From contig CM049309.1 in the NCBI GenBank assembly GCA_026874595.1, forward strand, positions 22,179,033-22,243,032: DNA of 64,000 nucleotides, written 5' to 3'. The notes under the pieces are model-generated. The model was given only the letters and a program-made list of their open reading frames with translations. It was not told the DNA's origin and searched no databases. Numbering within the stretch: position 1 is the stretch's first letter; each line of letters opens with the position of its first letter. Source of the DNA: Sipunculus nudus (taxonomy: Eukaryota > Annelida > Sipuncula > Golfingiida > Sipunculidae). Made by a program: the position numbers and the translations under genes. This document shows, one piece after another, positions 23,601-34,459 of the stretch.

Positions 23601-25200
23601 AGATGTCTAGTCCCTATCACACCGAGATATGCAGTCCCGTGGATAAAGTCTGATATCACAGATAGATATCTTGTCCCTATCACACCGAGAGATCTGGTCC
23701 CGGGGTTATACTCTGTTAATACACAGAGATGTCTACTCACGCGTTTATAGTCTGATATCACATAGAGATATCTAGTACCATTGTTAAAGTCTGATATCAC
23801 ACAGGGATGTGTAGTCTCATGGTAATAGTCTAATATAACACAGAGATATCTAGTCTCATATTTAAAGTCTGATATAACACAAGGATATCTAGTCCCGTGG
23901 TTATAGTCTGGTATTACACTGAAAGATCTAGTCCCATGGTTTAACTCTGATACTACACAGGGATGTCTAGTATCGTTGTTCAAGTCTGATATCACACAGA
24001 GATATCTAGTCTCATGGCTATAGTCTGATATCACACAGGGAGATCTGGTCTGGTGGTCATAGTCTGATATCACACAGAGATATATAGTCTCGTTGTTCAA
24101 GTATGATATCACACAGAGAAATCTTGTCCCGTGCTTATAGTCTGATATCACATTGAGATATCTGATCTTATAGTTAAAGTCTGATATAACACAAGGAGAT
24201 CTAGTCAAGTGGTTATTGTCTGATATTACACAGAGATATCTAGTCCCTTGGTAAAGTCTGATATCACAGAGAGATATCTAGTCCCTATTATTCCGAGATA
24301 TCTAATACCTTGGATTTAGTCTGATATAACATGGAGAGATGTAGTCTCGTGGTTATAGTCTGATATGCAACAGAAAGATCTGGTCTGGTTGTTATCTTCT
24401 GATATCACACAGTAAGATGTGGTCTGGTAATTATAGTCTGATATCACACAGAGAAGTCTAGTCCCGTGGTTAAAGTCTGATATCACAAAGAGAAATCTAG
24501 TCTCGTGGTTACGATTTGATGTCACACAGAGATATCTTGATAATCTAGAGACCTAGATTCGTGTTTATAGTCTGATATAAAACAGAGAGATCCGGCCATG
24601 TGGTTATAGTCTGATATCATACAGTCGGTCCAGTCTCGTGGTTAGGGTCTTGTCCCTGTCATACCGAGATATCTAGTCCCGTGGATATAATCTGATATCA
24701 AACAGAGATATCTAGTCCGGTGGTTATAGTTTAATATCACACAGAGATATCTAGTCCCTTTCACAAGAGATATGCAGTCTTGTGGATAAAGTTTGATATC
24801 ACACAGAAAGATCTAGTCTCGTGGTTATCTTCTGATATCACTCAGTGAGATCTAGTCTCTTTGTTATAGTCTCATATTACACAGAGAGATCTTGTCTAGT
24901 TGTTATAGTCTCGTATCACAGAGAGATCTAATGTCATGGCTTTAGTCTGATATCACACAGAGATATCTAGTCCCATGGTTAAAATGTGATATCACACAGA
25001 GATATCTAGACCCTTGGTTATAGTCTGATGGAACAGGTTATCTAGTCTCATGATTAAAACCTGATATCACATAGAAATATCTAGCCCAATGGTTATAATC
25101 TGATATCACACAGAGATATCTACTTCTGTGGTTATAATCTGATATCACACAGAGATATCTTGTCTCATTGTTAAAGTCTGATATCACCCACAAATATCTG
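20648..25200. repeat. 39-bp satellite array, ~115 monomers
   Basis: The consensus has GGTTATAGTCTGATATCAC followed by ACAGAGATATCTAGTCTCGT, a 39-base period, rich in GATATC, AGATATCT and AGATCT. Because 39 is a multiple of three, one minus-strand frame has no stop and gives 13-residue peptide repeats (YNHETRYLCVISD-like) over up to 206 codons (21,896-22,516) and 235 codons (23,501-24,208). Indels break it into eight or more frames. Longer segments recur at ~0.75-0.84 kb and ~1.6 kb, indicating higher-order duplication. Its first monomer lies left of the hAT-like insertion. I read it as satellite DNA; coding use is not supported by any start, splice or conserved-domain signal. Confidence 0.9.
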
Positions 25201-25351
25201 ATCGCATTCAACTTTTCACTTTGCTTTACTGGTCTTCGGGTCTGTTCGCCTTCCTGTTGATTTAGTACAGGTCGCAAGTGATTTTGTCATTTATTTTTTT
25301 TTCTTTTTCCTAGGCTGATTATGATTTGTTCCTTTCATATTTACATTGTAG

Positions 25352-25620
25352 TGGTGACACCATCATGCAGTCGCTCTGCCTTTCCCAGCAATTGGGTCAG
25401 GAAGGAGAAAGGCTACCTGGTCTACAGGAACGATTCTCAAATCATGAATGTGGGAACCCGAGTTACGTGTGCTGTTACCTGTCATGATAAAGGTTGGTGC
25501 AGAAGTTTCACATTTTCCTCACTCAGCAACATCTGCTACCTGAATGTGGATGTTCTCGACCACACTTTGTCGGGTTATGAGAAGCAAGAGGAGGCAGAAT
25601 ATTACATCCCAGAAAGATGA
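25352..25620 (+). CDS. Terminal exon of a PAN/Apple-domain-like protein
   Basis: A pyrimidine-rich tract and acceptor ATTGTAG precede 25,352; the exon would begin in phase 1, as is common for extracellular modules. About 88 residues follow to TGA at 25,618-25,620. The pattern C-x3-C-x5-C-x11-C (TCAVTCHDKGWC, then SFTF and NICYLN) fits a PAN/Apple module, a disulfide-bonded extracellular fold that binds protein or sugar ligands. A further cysteine lies near the exon start (PSCSRSAF). An AATAAA at 25,949-25,954 could end the transcript. Codon and amino-acid composition are clearly protein-like, unlike the surroundings. Upstream exons were not found; the satellite occupies the preceding 4.5 kb. 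It could be a lone exon copy rather than part of a live gene. Confidence 0.65.
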
Positions 25621-25639
25621 ACTATTCTGTTTGTCGCAG

Positions 25640-26165
25640 ACGTTCAGTAGGAGCTGTTGACGATGTAAATTTGGACATATGCTGATGAATCAATGTTGTG
25701 ACCTCCTTAGGAATTTAGGATAACCATAAAAGCTATCCTTTTCTTTTTTAAATGCAGGCATCAAATATTTATTTTGTCCCTAGTTTGTCCGTCCGCCCGA
25801 CCCGCCCCTTTCTCTTTTCAATTACCCTGCTGCCTTATTCACCAAATAGCAAAGGAATGATATGTGATTACATTTATGCATCATTGTTGAGCTGCTTCAT
25901 GCCACCAAAACCCGCCTTTTCGAAGAGATTCTTTATATCCAGTGAAAAAATAAATACTAAATTGATTTGAACTCTTAAGAAAATTGTGTTTCCTGAACCA
26001 TTAATTCTTATGGTACGGGATTTTCTCATTTCACATGTAAGCGATTTAATCTCTTTATAATAATCGATGCATCAGATAAAAAAATTGGCAGAAGTTTTTA
26101 TGAACGCTAAGTGATGTTCGCCAGCGGATGGAACCACATGGCTTGACCTTTTCTCTGCTAGGCGA
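25640..26165. other. 3' flank of the PAN-like exon; no gene seen
   Basis: Mixed composition with a short CCGTCCGCCCGACCCGCCCC stretch near 25,789 and AT-rich sequence after 25,930. It may contain the 3' untranslated region of the exon at 25,352. Confidence 0.4.
25949..25954 (+). terminator. Polyadenylation signal candidate
   Basis: AATAAA about 330 bases after the stop codon of the PAN-like exon, in AT-rich sequence. Plausible by position only. Confidence 0.35.
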
Positions 26166-26167
26166 AA

Positions 26168-27550
26168 CGGTAGGTTTTTTAGCTCAGCTGACTGAAAGTC
26201 ACTTGAGCTATAGCGTTGACTCTTTGTCCATCGTCGATCTGGCGACCCCTCCGACCGAATTTCCGTTAGCAGTGCACACATCTTAACCGATGAACCTAGA
26301 AACTTCTGAGCATCCAAGGAGGTCCATAAGAATATCTGCCTGACCAAATGGAATTAGATTACTGCGGCCTATATTATCTGAGTTACGGGGCCTGTTATTT
26401 CCCCCAGAATAATTAAACAAATGATAAAAAGCTCAAGAATCTGAATAGCTAATGCACTGATTGCCGTGATTCTTACCATGAATATTGACCATGGAGTGTA
26501 CTATCAGTTCTTGAAGGCTGGTGGCGTGACCTGTATATTAATGCATTATTTTCTCTATTTTTGAAACCTTCAAGTAAAGATGTTAAAGGAGAACAAACCG
26601 TATACCTAGGAAATTCCAAGTCTATATCCAGGGATATCCTAGTCAAAACTCCTTGGAAAGCTGAAATTAGAACGTTCTGACTCAAAGCGCCAGGTTAGTC
26701 AGATAGGGCGCAAATTTTGTCATATGGCTTATAATCTTCTAATATGACATTTAGATAGGTCCTAGATAAATCTCTAAGACAATAAGGTTACGGTGACCTA
26801 TATTCTGCCTACTGAGAGCCAAAAACATGAATCTGAGCTCCTTGAAAGTCAGATAGGCACAGATTGTATCCCATAGCCCACAAACCGTCAACGTTAGACC
26901 TAGAAACCTCTAACTGTACATCAAGGGAGGGCTCAGGCTAATCTCCTTGAAAACCTGAAATTAGGTCATGGTGATCAATATTCTGCTAACAAATCTCCAA
27001 AAATATAATTTTGAGCATCCAGACATGCAGGCACCAATTGTATCGACTAGACCGAGAGTCTTCTAAAGTAACACCTAGGGAAGTCTTGGGCAAGTTTACT
27101 TTGAATTCGAAATTGGATCACTGTGACATATATTCTGCGAGTTATGGATAGTTAGCATGATTTTAGAACTGATAAAATCAGATGGGCATAAATAAATTCG
27201 ACTGGACGAAAATTCAAGGAGGTCCTGGGCAATATCAGGGTAAATCTCCTTCAGCACCTGAGATAGGGTCATCATGAATCATGTTCTATGAGCTATGAGA
27301 AAACCTAATTTTGAGCACCCAGTAAGCCAGACAGGATACAAATTGTAATTATTGGATCAGGATTCTTTTTTTCAATATAAAGGTATTTCATTGTTAGGTC
27401 TCCTTGGAAAATTGAACATCTGAAACAAGGTTACTGTGACCTATATTCTGCAAGATGTGTAAAAGAACAAGATTTGAGCACCCTATAAGATAGATTTCCA
27501 CAATTTAATACATTTGGACCTAGGCTGTTTGCGCACTTCATGAACTGGAA
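26168..27550. repeat. AGGTCA-palindrome monomer repeat, copy 2
   Basis: It begins with the TAGCTCAG...TTGAGCTA hairpin head (26,178-26,212), a CCATCGTC stretch, then ~150-bp monomers with GGTCATGGTGATC (26,967), GGTTACGGTGACC (26,786), GGTTACTGTGACC (27,430), TATATTCTGC and ACATGATTTT-like words. It is the same family as 1-1,450 and 59,173-62,650. No coding sequence. Confidence 0.65.
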
Positions 27551-28507
27551 GTTCAAAATATTTATGTGAAGGTATGTGTAGTATGTCTCTTACGGCACCT
27601 ATCAGCAAAAGATTTCAAAGATTATTAATGATATACTGCTCTTCAGATGTAAACTATACATTTGTGCCAGAAAAATCAAAGTTTTTGCATCAATATGCAG
27701 GTCCCGATAGTTTTCAACAGCAAAAGTCCATGGCAACTATACAGCCAAATCGGGCGTATACAAGACAAAGAGATACGTCAAGAGAATCAACGTGTCAGAT
27801 TTATTTATATTTATTTAGATACATATCTGTTGAATTGCACTTGAGAAACCTGAATAATGAAACTTATTTATTGGATAACAATAACAGGTCCTCTTAATAA
27901 CTATTTTGGCAGGTAATTTTTTAATTATCCATGTCATCAAAATACTTCTTAAGAATTAGTGTGAAATATAAACAGCTTAGTTTCATATATTTATATAATT
28001 ATATATATTTATATATTTGGTCATATTTTATTCATATTAATTTATAAACATTACGTTTATATTAATTACAAACTTTATTAATATTGGCACGTTTATAATA
28101 GTTGTATGTATAAAAAGTGTCGCTTGATGCTTGTGGTAACGTTAACCCACCTCAGAAATTAAATGCCTATAATTTTGTTCTTCATCTTTGATAAACTTTC
28201 ACTGAATGACATGAACCCTGCCCTAATTATCTGTGAATTGAAAAACTTTGAACTTTATTTATTTATTGTTTACGACAAGCACCGTTTGTAGTTCAAACTT
28301 AATGAGACTTTGTAATATTTTGGTAAACATGAATCATATATGTATATTATCATATTTGTTTATTGTAAAAAATACGGTCTTTTAGCAAATCTTTATTGAT
28401 AAAGATTATTGTAATCATTCATCTCGATTGAATCATATTTCTTTCCTGTGGTTTTGAAGATAGAATCCTTACTTTGTGTAACAACAGTATTTCAAGAGGG
28501 AGAAGAG

Positions 28508-28569
<62 letters not shown>

Positions 28570-29687
28570 ACTCGTTAGATTTTCAGAGTAATTATATTTT
28601 CATATATCCAAGTATACATGAAATGTACATTTATCTTAGGATTAGGATTTATATGTATCAACATTACGAAATAATGTCCTGTTTGCAGTTGCATTTACAA
28701 TCTTTTAATTAATAACTTGTTAATACTTGCACATGTTTATGATAGATGTATGTATAAAACGTCCATGTAGTTTGATGCTTGTTGTAGCCTGAAGCCACCT
28801 CAGAAATTACATGCCTATAATTTTGTTCTTCATCTTTGATAATTTTTTACCAAATGACATGAACCGTGCCCCATTTAGCTTTTGAGGATAATTAATTAAA
28901 TTATCCATTGAACCAAAAGAACGCAGGAAGCATGTGTTTGAATTTCGAGGAGTTAGTATTTATATAATTAGATTCTTCTCATAGCTCATTTTATGAAAAG
29001 AAAATTTTTACCATTATATATTTTTTTGTTTACGCAAGCACCCTCTATAGTTCAAGCTTAATGAGACGTAATAATATTTTTTTGGTAAACAAGTTTATAA
29101 ATATATATATATTCTTTTATTTGTCATTAAAATATGGTCTGTTAGCAAAATGTTCTTGATAACAATTATTGTAATCATTCTTCTCGATTGAATCATATTT
29201 CTTTCCTTGCGTTTTGAATTAAGAATATTACTTTTGTGTGACAGCAGTATTTCAAGAAGAATAAGAGAAATATGTATATATAATTATACATGGATACATG
29301 TATATATACAAACACACCTTAGATTATCAGAGTAATTAAATATTTTTATATCTAAGTATATATGAAATGTGCATTTATCTTAGGATGTGTCAACTTTTCG
29401 AAATGGTGTTCTGTTTGCAGTTGCATTAACATATATATTAATTAATAACTTATTAATACTTGCACATGTTTATGATAGATGTATGTATAGAGAGTTCATG
29501 TCGTTTGATGCTTGTGGTAACCTGAACCCACCACAGAAATCCCATGCCTATGATTTTAATAAGAACCGTGCCCAGATGACCTCTCTTTTTTTAGGGGGGG
29601 GGGGGGGGGTAATTAAATAAATTACTCATGTAACCATGGAATCTTGTGTTTTAAATGTGAGCAGTTAATATTTCTATAATAGTTCGC

Positions 29688-30044
29688 CGACCCATATGTG
29701 TATTTGCACACTTTATAAGACCAGCGAAGTGATGTCACAGTGATTTGCTGTAGCTCAGTGGTTAGAGCAGACGACCGGCAATCGGAAAGTCATGGGTTTG
29801 ATTCCCATCGGCAGTGATCCGACATTTCTGTGTATTCATGTTCCATTTCTATCTACAATGAACCAGCATGGCTGTTCTTACATCCCCCTTATAATATATG
29901 CCGCACACCATGAAAGGTCACAAATTATCAGTGCCGCATGCAAATTTGCTGTGTCGACACGTATTGGGAAGCACTTTAACGTCACTGCTGTGACGTCCCG
30001 TTTCTGCTTCCTATAAATGTGTGCAAATACACAAAGGGGTCGGG
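29688..30044. mobile_element. Foldback element with ~33-bp inverted ends
   Basis: CCGACCC followed by GTGTATTTGCACAC and TTATAA at 29,688-29,720 is inverted as TATAAATGTGTGCAAATACAC plus GGGTCGG at 30,012-30,040. Further in, GATGTCACAG (29,733) pairs loosely with CTGTGACGTC (about 29,988-29,997). It encloses a tRNA-like segment. It inserts in the third 0.65 kb tandem unit. Confidence 0.65.
29749..29866 (+). mobile_element. tRNA-derived SINE-like unit 1
   Basis: D-arm GCTCAGTGGTTAGAGC with A box TAGCTCAGTGG, T-arm ATGGGTTTGATTCCCAT with B box, and an acceptor TTTGCTG that pairs with CGGCAGT except at the outermost position. The anticodon stem pairs only at its inner three base pairs and position 33 is C rather than T (loop CCGGCAA), so it is not a credible functional tRNA. 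The tail CTGTGTATTCATGTTCCATTTC is shared with unit 2. Confidence 0.6.
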
Positions 30045-30146
30045 GATGAATGTAACTCAATGGTTAGAGCAGACGACGAGCTGTGAGAGGTCATGGGTTC
30101 GATTCTAAGTGGACCCACTTTTCTGAGTATTCATGTCCATTTCTTA
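30045..30146 (+). mobile_element. tRNA-derived SINE-like unit 2
   Basis: TGTAACTCAATGGTTAGAGC, AGACGACGAG, GGTCATGGGTTCGATTCTAA and the tail CTGAGTATTCATGTCCATTTC mirror unit 1 in the same orientation. The acceptor does not close, so it is a degenerate SINE head rather than a tRNA gene. Confidence 0.55.
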
Positions 30147-30148
30147 TA

Positions 30149-30308
30149 CAGTGGAACCCCGCCTTTCGACCACTCCTGAATTACGACCGACCCCAAAGTT
30201 ATGATTAGTTTATTTGGTCTCGAATATATAACCCAAGTAACTTTGTGTGATTCCATCGTACATGCAATGAGCCAGCCTCAAGGCGATCATAATTATGGGG
30301 TTCCATTG
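30149..30308. mobile_element. 160-bp pogo/Tigger-like MITE
   Basis: It begins CAGTGGAACCCCGC and ends GGGGTTCCATTG, giving 12-bp terminal inverted repeats with one mismatch, flanked on both sides by TA (30,147-30,148 and 30,309-30,310). A TA duplication with CAGTGGAACC ends is typical of pogo/Tigger members of Tc1/mariner. It is too short to encode anything. A near copy of the right-end word (TTCCATCGTACATG) lies inside at about 30,251. Confidence 0.7.
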
Positions 30309-30879
30309 TACATGATACTCGATTATCAGAGTAATTACCTTTTCATATATCCATGTATATGTATCAAATGTACATATATCTTATGATAAACATTTTATAT
30401 GTTTAAAAATTTCGAAAAAGTATCGTGTTTGCAATAGCATTTACATTTCTATTAATTAATAACGTTGTTAATACTTGCACGTGTTTATGATAGATGTTTG
30501 TGTCAAACGTCCATGTCGTTGGATGCTTGTTGTAACGTTAACCCACCTCAGAAATCACATACCTATGATTTTGTTCTTCATCTTTCATAAACTTTTTCTA
30601 AATGACATGAACCGTGCCCCAATTATCTTTTACGGGTAATTATATAAATTATCCATTGGACAAAAAGTACACGGGAAGCATGTGTTTGAATAATGAGCAT
30701 TTTTGTTTATATTTCTTTGATAAAATTCTTCTCTAAGTACAGTTTATGAATAGACAACTTTGAACTTTATTCATTTTATTGTTTAAGATAATACGCTCTA
30801 TCAGCACCGTCTGTAGTTCAAGCTGAAAAAGACTTTTTATGCACACATATACACCATGCAACATGACCCTAGGTCATTT

Positions 30880-31730
30880 ATTGAAAATAGTTTGGGAGTA
30901 TTATGTCATTGTGTCTAGTCCTTGTATGACTAAATGTTCTATGCAAATGTCTGGGAAAATATCTAGATATGGTCGTGTAAATTACATCAATTCCGAACAC
31001 TGATGGCATGTCATGCATGGATTAGAATGATTTAAGTGTAAAATAATAAAATGGCATGGACGAAATATACTTGATTGTTATTTTTAGGACAATGTGTATA
31101 CATGTATATGTTTTGGATTTAAATGTTGTGTGCGAGGAAACGTAGCTCTGGGTAGCTCCTGGACAAATTATCTTAATTGACTTAACCCCCACCGTCCTTA
31201 AGGTCCGCCCCTTTGACCTATTTATGCTAATGAGCCTCAGAAGGTCCTACACAAAAGGCTTTACATTTATATGGTTGCGAAAGTTATTCATAAACAACAA
31301 TGACGTCACAGTGACGGCACAAAGGTCAGTTGTGTATGAATGGCGTCATTAACTGGAATTACTACATCTCTGTTCCCCAGTGATGAACATACAGATAATT
31401 ATCATTGTGAGTGTTTTGCCATATTTTGGATTATTTGTTTCCTACGAATTCAGTGCAAGGTTAAACATTATTAATCACTCACGGAATAGGAACCTTTGGC
31501 CTATAACCTTGTAAACTGTCTCCTGTGTATAATAAAAATATACCGGAAAAACACATGGACACGGTTTCTGGTTCAGACTATACATTTTTATCTGATTTGA
31601 AGAGTCTCTCACACTTTGCATTTTTTTCGCTTTCCAGGTCACTGCCTGTTATAATATACTAACGGTAACTTAATTGATTGGTTGCTCTCAAACTTCTTTA
31701 CTCATGATTATTCATTGAATGGACATGCTA
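30880..31730. other. Intergenic sequence, no gene seen
   Basis: It contains an octamer-like ATGCTAAT (about 31,226), a CRE-like TGACGTCA (about 31,301) and a G-run at 31,735, but no TATA-plus-ORF arrangement follows. Confidence 0.4.
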
Positions 31731-31734
31731 TTAA

Positions 31735-32160
31735 GGGGGGGGGGGGAGTTAGAGAGGTTTGCTCAGAGATGGTTTTTAAGGCTAGAGAGCTGGCCGCGCA
31801 GGATTAGATGATCGATGGATCGATGCGTATCTCGAAGGAATCGAGAAATTTGCCGTGAGCCACGAGTATCCGCGAGATAGATCGGCATTCAACCTAAGTA
31901 CTGGTGCGTCAAACGTAGGTTCATTACGTTATCTATCGTTATATGTTATCTTCACTCTGTGAACATGTTTAGAGAAGCCATAGACTGTGGTAAGGCGATG
32001 AAAAATACAGGGGAGGAGTTACAGAAGTTTGCTCAGAGCCAGGTTAGAGAGCAAGCCGCGCAGGAACAAGATGTGCGTGCTCGGGCTCGGGCTCACGAGA
32101 TAGTTACAGAATAGAGAGCAGGAAGCTCGCGAACACGAGTAAGAATGAGGTAAGAGGTCA
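31735..32160 (+). pseudogene. Ty3/Gypsy gag-like N-terminal fragments, first copies
   Basis: At 31,965-32,150 a frame reads REAIDCGKAMKNTGEELQ and then an R/A/E-rich helix (RARAHEIV), the charged coiled N-terminus seen in many invertebrate Gypsy gag proteins. A shorter diverged copy of the same nucleotides (GTTTGCTCAGAG to CTGGCCGCGCAGGA) lies at 31,740-31,805. Stops follow within a few dozen codons, so it is non-functional. A closely similar copy lies at 33,060-33,250. Confidence 0.5.
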
Positions 32161-32399
32161 CGTGATAGCGAGAGGTCATGTTCCCTGTAATATTTGGAAC
32201 TGTGTCTGTGTTAGGAAGATAAGTGTTATGAGGATTAATGGACTCTATGAAGTATCGTGATTACTGCTTTATTTGTGTTGACGCCCCGAGAGATCTGCTA
32301 GTAACCACTTTATTTGTTATTATATTTTTGTTTTGTTATCGACTGTCTTAGACTGTCTTAGAGTTATTCTTTGGGTGGTAATATGTCTTGTCTGACTGT

Positions 32400-32660
32400 T
32401 TTTTTGTCTGACTGAAAGTAACCTGGAAGTTCACATCCCGAGTGGTGTGACACGGTATCCAATTAAGGCGAGTAAGGTGCTGTCAGCCGGTGTCAAATGA
32501 AGTCCGGTCAGGTGCTGCCTACTGGGGTCCAGTGAGGTCCAGTGAGGTGCTGCCAGCCGACATCCAGTGAGTTCAAGTGAGGTGCTGCCAGCGGGTGTCC
32601 AGTGAGGTGCTGCTGCCGGATGTCCGGTGAGGTTAATTATTATGATGATCCTTACTTGTA
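32400..32660. repeat. GC-rich minisatellite, short block
   Basis: CAGTGAGGTGCTGCCAGCC-like words recur 6-7 times with variable 25-35 base spacing. It is the same minisatellite as 34,460-35,200 and lies between two gag-like fragments, in a position where an LTR would be expected. Confidence 0.8.
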
Positions 32661-33055
32661 ACAAGAGAGCTAAAGGGCCTCAGTTTCTCTTTAAGTAGCG
32701 TTAGTAGACGGTACTCTGCAGTGTCGGGTGACCTCTCAACTGCATTTTCAGTGTCAGTTGAATCTGACCACTGAGGTTTTACCCCTTCCCCCGGCCCATG
32801 TTTTATCGCCCAGATTTAGCAACCGTTCTCGCCGCGTATCACCGTGTAGTACCACGTACTTACGGATTTCCTAGGTCTTGAGGGTCTGTATACCCTGTTG
32901 GGTCGGAATTCGTGTCCGTCAGTTAGTCCGTGTGGTGTCACGGTAGGTTTAAGGGTGGCATAGAGTACAGGCGTTTTAACACTCAGGTCGAGCCGGGTGT
33001 TGTATTATAACGTAGGTTCGACCGTCAAACGTGGGTTGCCTACGTAAAGTCTTAT
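32660..33055 (+). mobile_element. Possible LTR/leader segment of a Gypsy fossil
   Basis: GC-rich sequence leading to a gag-like ATG at about 33,060. TGGTGTCACGG near 32,932 could be a remnant primer-binding site. No matching second LTR was demonstrated, so the boundary is inferred. Confidence 0.3.
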
Positions 33056-33059
33056 CGCT

Positions 33060-33930
33060 ATGGACCTGTTGAGAGAGGCAATAGACTGTGGTAAGGCAAT
33101 GGGTAATACAGGGGAGAGTTACAGAAGTTTGCTCAGAGCCAGGTTCTAAGGCTACAGAGCTGGCCGCGTCAGGAACAAGATGAGCATGCTAGGGCTCGCG
33201 CATACGAGTTAGTTACAGAATAGAGAGCGGAAAGATCGCAAACACAAGTTAGGTTTAGCAAATGTAGTTATAATGACAATTATATGTAAACTGCCCCGTA
33301 TACATCGGGGAAACGGAAGCCGCCGTGATAGAGAATCCCTTGTATGATTTGATCATCGGGAATGTCAAGGGCGTTAGTGCAAACTTGAAAGGGCAGGATC
33401 CGATACTAAATCCGATGCGCATTGATTGATCCGACTCCCGAAGTTGCTTCGGCAATAGAAACCAGGACATTGAAACGTAAGCGAGCGCAGGGGACGCATT
33501 AACTATTCGTGCCGAATCAAGTCATGGAGATTTGTCCGTCGGACACATTTTCGCTGCGGTGAGTAAATCAACACGTGAAGAGGAAAATTCCTGTCTTGAG
33601 TCCTCGGAGGATGAAGATCACTCGGGTCAAAGCCAACGATGGCGAGGCCATAGCCCTCATACCCAGTTCTGTACAACGCGAGAATATCTGATCGCCTACC
33701 GTATAATAGGAAACTATTGTCGAGAGAGCAAAACTACCCGACGGTCGTGCTTAAATGTTTGTCAGTCGTTTGTGCGATCCAAAAATATGACAGGAAATTC
33801 ACGGTCCAGAAGGATAAGAAACCCATAAGTTGCATTACAACGTCCAAATGCAACAACAAACGAGTGTTGCAATGGGCGCTGATACTGCAAGAGTACTAGT
33901 TTGAAATTTCCATTACGGCACCTGACTTTT
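33060..33930 (+). pseudogene. Ty3/Gypsy retrotransposon fossil (gag, protease, RNase H)
   Basis: In order: gag-like start (LREAIDCGKAMGNTGE) at 33,063-33,115; a protease-domain tail with NPLYDLIIGN at about 33,334-33,363; then, after loss of most reverse transcriptase, a fragment typical of the RT connection and RNase H (CLSVVCAIQKYDRKFTVQ at about 33,751-33,806, and RVLQWALILQEY at about 33,861-33,896). Family order is gag-PR-RT-RH-IN, so this is a deletion derivative. Multiple frame changes and stops occur. No integrase seen. Confidence 0.65.
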
Positions 33931-34450
33931 TTTAGTAGGAGTTGTAAACGAGTAAGGCCATTAAATTTAGAGCAGTGTACGACTCAAAGTTTTATAAGAC
34001 ATGAGTCGAGCCAATGTAGAAAACAGATTACTTTGTAATACTTTTTTTTAAAGGGGGGTGGGGTGGGGGTGGGGGTCTCAAATGGAAAGTGTCATTGTGT
34101 TTTATTTTTATTTCACGGGTACACTCTAACCGGGTTGGCTGTTCATTTGTATTTGTTGCGCTAGAATTGACCGCCGATTAGAGCTTTGTTTAGGGTATTC
34201 AGTGCGCTTTGTTCAAGGAAAAATTGGTGGCTTAATGACTTTTGTTCCAAGTACAGCCTATTTGGTATTCAGCGTGCTCATGAATATAAATGGGCCATAG
34301 TAGAAAAAACAGGCGATTCTTTGTGTTTGTCTTATGAATACAAATAAGCCTCCAGGGTAGAAGGGTATTTAAGGACGTGGATAGGGTAATTGAGGGATAC
34401 ACAGAGTGGAGCCTGCAGAGACCAGAAGTGCCAGAGTCCAGCCAGTTGCC
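33930..34450 (+). mobile_element. Possible 3' LTR-like segment
   Basis: A purine-rich tract (AAAGGGGGGTGGGGTGGG) at about 34,050 resembles a polypurine tract. Mixed sequence follows with a promoter-like GGGTATTTAAGGAC near 34,365. It runs straight into the minisatellite. LTR ends could not be fixed. Confidence 0.3.
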
Positions 34451-34459
34451 GCTACCAAG

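Larger units (their letters stand above)
28060..30880. repeat. Four tandem ~0.65 kb units
   Basis: Landmark CACATGTTTATGATAG (or variant) recurs at about 28,089, 28,731, 29,463 and 30,478. Each is followed by GATGCTTGTGGTAAC, CCACCTCAGAAAT, TTTTGTTCTTCATCTTTGAT and GACATGAACCGTGCCC. Other shared words are ATTGTAATCATTC and CAGAGTAATTA. Spacing 642, 732 and 1,015: the third unit is enlarged by inserted elements between about 29,680 and 30,320. A (TA)n tract lies at 28,509-28,566 and a G15 run at about 29,595. The family is unknown and no frame is conserved across units. Confidence 0.75.

Noticed and set aside
20648-25200. Direct repeats that could suggest a CRISPR array
   Set aside because: The period is a head-to-tail 39-bp satellite with no unique spacers, in a eukaryotic context.
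29749-29822. Functional tRNA-Ala gene
   Set aside because: Loop position 33 is C, the outer anticodon stem does not pair, and a second degenerate copy with the same tail follows, as in a SINE.
31200-31380. Octamer and CRE-like motifs as a promoter
   Set aside because: No TATA box, exon or ORF follows on either strand at a sensible distance.
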